A stretch of 64,000 nucleotides of DNA from Streptomyces sp. NBC_01197 (GTDB lineage Bacteria > Actinomycetota > Actinomycetes > Streptomycetales > Streptomycetaceae). Positions 62,787 to 64,000 of the stretch are shown piece by piece (position 1 is the first letter of the stretch; each line of letters opens with the position of its first letter). Location of the stretch: assembly GCF_036010505.1 (NCBI RefSeq), contig NZ_CP108569.1:1550001-1614000 (forward strand), written 5' to 3'. The notes beneath the pieces were generated by a model. It saw only the letters and a list, made by a program, of their open reading frames with translations, was not told the DNA's origin and ran no database searches. The position numbers and the translations under genes were made by a program.

Positions 62787-63952
62787 CCGGGTACCTCAGC
62801 GCCGGCGGCGGCCCGACGGCAGACTCCCGCCCCTCGGTCGGCCCGCAGCGGCCGTCCGACACCGACCGCCCCGGACCGGTCCGGCGTGCCGCCCAGCTGC
62901 TCGGCCGGGTGCGGTGGCTGTGGGCGGCGACCTGGCTCTGGCTGGCCGTGGCCCTGGTCCACCTGGTGCTGTCGGGCCGCTGGTGGCTGATGCTCGTACC
63001 GGATCTGGCACCACCGCTGGTGTACGCGGCCGTACCGCTGCTGCTGGTGGCGGCCGCCGTCGCCGGCCGGCTGCGGCGGACCGCGCCCCCGCGCCGGGTC
63101 ACCTGGACGACCGTGGCCGGCGCCGTCGCCGCCCTCGTCCTCGGCTGGAATTCCTGCGGGGCGCAGTGGGGCGTGCTCTTCCACGACTCCCCGTCCGGCA
63201 CCCCCGATCTGCGGGTCGTCTCCTGGAACACCCGGTTCTGGGCCGGCGACACCGACCGGGCGGTGTTCTACCGCACCATCCGGGAGCGGAGGGCGGACGT
63301 CTACCTCCTCCAGGAGTACATCACCACGCACGACAACGGGGCGACGGCCGAACCCATCGACGAACTCGCCCAACTGCGGGCCAACTTCCCCGGTTACCAC
63401 ATCGTCGTCCGCGGCGAGCTGGTCACCCTCTCCCGGCTGCCCGTGGTGTCCGCACACAGCATCGGGCCCGGCGCCGGTGTGGAGCACGGGCAGCCGCCAT
63501 GGCAGACCGAGTTCGACAAGGAGAAGGTGCTGCGCACCGACGTCCGGGTCGGCGGACACACCGTGTCGCTGTACAACGTGCACGTCCCGGTCCAGATCAA
63601 CATGGGCGTCAGCCCGCTGGGCAGCCGGCTGTACCGGATGATGCACGCCAACGAACGTGCGCGTAAGGCCCAGTTCGAGGGCCTGGCAGACGACCTGCGC
63701 GCCAACGCCCTGCCGACCGTGGTGGCCGGTGACTTCAACACCAGCCCGGCCATGGGAGACCTGCACACCCTGCGCGGCAGGATGCGGGACGCCGCCGACG
63801 CCGGGGACAGCCTCTTTCCGGCCTCCTGGGGCCACCTGTGGCGGCTCGACTGGGCCTTCCTCAGCGGCTCCATCGCAGCCGACCACTACCGCATCGACCC
63901 GATGGGCGGGATCTCCGATCACCGGGCGCAGATCATGTCGTTCACCCTCTGA
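62783..63952 (+). CDS. Membrane-anchored endonuclease/exonuclease/phosphatase-family protein
   Basis: A 389-residue protein. Three TM segments (about residues 45-65, 72-92 and 108-126) precede an EEP catalytic domain facing outward: VVSWNTRFW (about 148), LLQEY (about 180), VVAGDFNTSP (about 315) and the closing SDHRAQ. These supply the metal-binding Asn, Glu, Asp and His. EEP enzymes cleave phosphodiester or phosphomonoester bonds. Coupled by ATGA to the glycosyltransferase, it could dephosphorylate a lipid-linked phosphoribosyl intermediate, the step done by a different phosphatase in the arabinan pathway. That role is inference. The 48 bases after it hold no feature. Confidence 0.85.
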   Translation: MTGYLSAGGGPTADSRPSVGPQRPSDTDRPGPVRRAAQLLGRVRWLWAATWLWLAVALVHLVLSGRWWLMLVPDLAPPLVYAAVPLLLVAAAVAGRLRRTAPPRRVTWTTVAGAVAALVLGWNSCGAQWGVLFHDSPSGTPDLRVVSWNTRFWAGDTDRAVFYRTIRERRADVYLLQEYITTHDNGATAEPIDELAQLRANFPGYHIVVRGELVTLSRLPVVSAHSIGPGAGVEHGQPPWQTEFDKEKVLRTDVRVGGHTVSLYNVHVPVQINMGVSPLGSRLYRMMHANERARKAQFEGLADDLRANALPTVVAGDFNTSPAMGDLHTLRGRMRDAADAGDSLFPASWGHLWRLDWAFLSGSIAADHYRIDPMGGISDHRAQIMSFTL

Positions 63953-64000
63953 CGGCCCGGCCGGACGGCGGCCCCTGTCCGGCCGCCGTCCCGCGGCTCG

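Overview
The window is high-GC DNA with GTG/TTG starts, ATGA/GTGA stop-start overlaps and the dense regulator, exporter and oxidoreductase content of a Streptomyces chromosome, most likely an accessory or arm-type region. No rRNA, tRNA or CRISPR was seen. Pseudogenes, IS scars and gene fragments are common, especially at 9.4-15 kb, 22-24 kb, 32.7-33.4 kb and 40-45 kb.

Layout. 1-9.4 kb: a TetR tail, a NylB-like serine hydrolase, an Lrp-type regulator divergent from an MFS exporter/M20 amidohydrolase pair, a phosphatidylserine-synthase-like gene, and a QacA-like exporter (frameshifted) with a TetR gene. 9.4-15 kb: a VOC remnant, a LysR gene and a decayed biosynthetic locus (A-T didomain, ketosynthase, acyl-CoA dehydrogenase scraps). 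15-18.9 kb: LysR divergent from a four-gene redox/SRPBCC operon. 19-22.2 kb: an intact IS256-family element with an 8-bp target duplication, then a peroxiredoxin and a TetR gene that share an operator motif. 22.4-36.9 kb: a defence island with a broken type ISP restriction enzyme fragment, an RHH-Doc toxin-antitoxin pair, a 162-bp IS630-type MITE, a complete type II Wadjet locus (jetABCD, with one frameshift in jetB) and a compact operon of RHH-RAMA, DUF262 and HipA-like kinase genes, which is the best candidate for an undescribed defence system.

37-45.3 kb: an ABC exporter, a flavin monooxygenase, a XRE regulator facing an Atu4866-family gene across a 31-bp palindrome, and several broken genes. 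Two diverged direct copies (about 210 bp) carrying the 3' end of an RNA methyltransferase gene bracket this segment.

45.8-64 kb: an apparently uncharacterised carbohydrate-type biosynthetic cluster. One minus-strand operon encodes radical SAM, flavin monooxygenase, SetA-like exporter, a glycosyltransferase/PIG-L deacetylase fusion and a GH3 beta-glucosidase; these five are linked by stop-start overlaps or short gaps. Its upstream region carries an exact CebR (cellobiose repressor) box. A second near-exact box lies upstream of a broken PRPP synthase gene. A LuxR-type regulator, a NAD-dependent epimerase (coupled to a 37-codon ORF), a UbiA-family phosphoribosyl-polyprenyl synthase, a second glycosyltransferase and a membrane-anchored EEP-family hydrolase follow. 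Together they suggest a sugar-derived, possibly ribosylated and de-N-acetylated product exported by the cell and induced by cello-oligosaccharides. That product assignment is inference.

Many frameshifts fall at homopolymers, so some broken genes could be sequence errors; others (a heptamer expansion in prs, internal deletions, gene fusions) look like real decay.
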